Shown here: positions 63,571-64,000 of the stretch, in pieces
How positions within the stretch are numbered: position 1 is the stretch's first letter
How the letters are laid out: each line of letters starts with the position of its first letter
NCBI GenBank assembly: GCA_009829735.1
Contig: CM020620.1
Span: 22,108,020 to 22,172,019, forward strand
Source: Pyropia yezoensis
Lineage: Eukaryota; Rhodophyta; Bangiophyceae; Bangiales; Bangiaceae
Length of the DNA stretch: 64,000 nt
Reading direction: 5' to 3'
The notes under the pieces: model-generated
Told to the model about the DNA's origin: nothing
Database searches by the model: none
The model's input: only the letters and a program-made list of their open reading frames with translations
Made by a program: the position numbers and the translations under genes

Positions 63571-63999
63571 TTACTCGTTTCCCGCCCTTGGTAGGGTGCT
63601 GTCCGCCGGGACCTCCGGCTGAACAGGTGCCTCCTCGACGGCCAGTACTCCACCTGGAGCTGGCTGCCTACCCGGTGCGGGTCCGGGTTCTCTGGCGGGA
63701 TACCCCCCGGTGGATGCCTTGTGTTGCGCCGCTGCCCGCCGAGACTCCTCGTGGATGAGTGGGCAGGAAGACACCCAGTGCTGGGGATCCCCACACAACG
63801 TACATCCGGACGTGCCGGTCCCTCCTTGAGTTCGCATCGGGGTAGCCCCGTAGCTGCGGTTGCCTCCCTCGGGCGCCCGAGTGCCTGCTCTCTGGTAGGC
63901 CTTGGGTCCTTGGGTCAACCGGAACATGGACTCCCCCAACCGGTTGGATCGGCCCGCAATCTGCGGAGGTGCCTCCGTGCGCACCGCCCATGTTGGCAA
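63571..63999 (-). CDS. gag: E4 gag, C-terminal part (runs off window)
   Basis: 142 codons visible. Contains the zinc knuckle CTLCGDPQHWVSSC (C-x2-C-x4-H-x4-C) near 63762-63803, a Pro/Ala/Gly-rich tail, and the end PRAGNE followed by TAA (63571-63573). The N-terminal 80% lies beyond the window, so the first codon shown is not the true start. Confidence 0.85.
   Translation of the reverse strand: MPTWAVRTEAPPQIAGRSNRLGESMFRLTQGPKAYQRAGTRAPEGGNRSYGATPMRTQGGTGTSGCTLCGDPQHWVSSCPLIHEESRRAAAQHKASTGGYPAREPGPAPGRQPAPGGVLAVEEAPVQPEVPADSTLPRAGNE
63577..63583 (-). promoter_or_regulatory. Putative -1 ribosomal frameshift heptamer, E4 gag/pol
   Basis: GGGAAAC on the minus strand, read G GGA AAC in the gag frame, followed by GAG TAA, as in E2. 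Pol is open in the -1 frame. Confidence 0.72.
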
Positions 64000-64000
64000 G

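Larger units (their letters stand above)
57121..63999 (-). mobile_element. Ty3/gypsy element E4 (family A, inverted), truncated at both ends
   Basis: Minus-strand gag (partial, running off the window) and pol, and a plus-strand antisense gene. Same family as E1 and E2 by protein and spacer sequence. Its 3' LTR and the head of the antisense gene are missing at the junction with E3; its 5' LTR lies outside the window. Pol is fully open, so it is the best-preserved family-A coding copy here. Confidence 0.88.

Overview
The window is a GC-rich, repeat-dominated stretch of a eukaryotic nuclear genome. The evidence is Ty3/gypsy LTR retrotransposons with chromodomain integrases, remnants or genes of three cut-and-paste DNA transposon superfamilies (hAT, piggyBac, CACTA-like Tnp2), long Ala/Pro/Gly low-complexity tracts, and no operon-like gene arrangement. 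A GC-rich alga such as a bangialean red alga would fit, but this is inference and I see no diagnostic host gene. No rRNA, tRNA or CRISPR is visible.

Layout. 1-3.2 kb: an intact minus-strand gene for a P-loop ATPase fused to a PD-(D/E)XK-type nuclease of the Crinkler/RHS class, followed by a 24-bp minisatellite and a small inverted-repeat element. 3.2-4.5 kb: a truncated, frameshifted hAT transposase. 5.2-7.5 kb: an intact piggyBac-like transposase gene. 8.4-11.2 kb: an internally deleted Ty3/gypsy element (E0) whose reverse transcriptase is fused in frame to its chromodomain. 11.3-14.5 kb: an Ala-rich low-complexity stretch, possibly a broken host gene, with a probable solo LTR. 14.5-25.2 kb: Ty3/gypsy element E1, with LTRs of 362 bp and heavy decay. 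25.2-28 kb: low-complexity host DNA ending in a palindromic array beside a CACTA-like transposase pseudogene (28.3-30.4 and 41.3-41.9 kb). That pseudogene is split by Ty3/gypsy element E2 (30.4-41.3 kb), which has a perfect 5-bp target duplication. 41.9-57.1 kb: element E3 of a second LTR family, preceded by an LTR-remnant-LTR structure and interrupted by a 500-N scaffold gap flanked by a 4.1-kb near-identical duplication that looks like an assembly artefact. 57.1-64 kb: element E4, inverted, same family as E1/E2, with a fully open pol.

The most interesting system is the shared architecture of the Ty3/gypsy elements. Gag and pol are separate frames joined at a conserved GGGAAAC heptamer in the phase for -1 ribosomal frameshifting, two codons before the gag stop (four elements). 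Every element, including the deleted one, also carries a large additional gene downstream of pol on the opposite strand, convergent with pol. In E2 and E4 the space between the two convergent genes holds a 24-bp-period array of short palindromes. The antisense protein matches no family I recognise. It is conserved between elements and stays open in E2, although E2 gag-pol has three stops. Five copies representing three LTR families also share one unusual primer-binding site.
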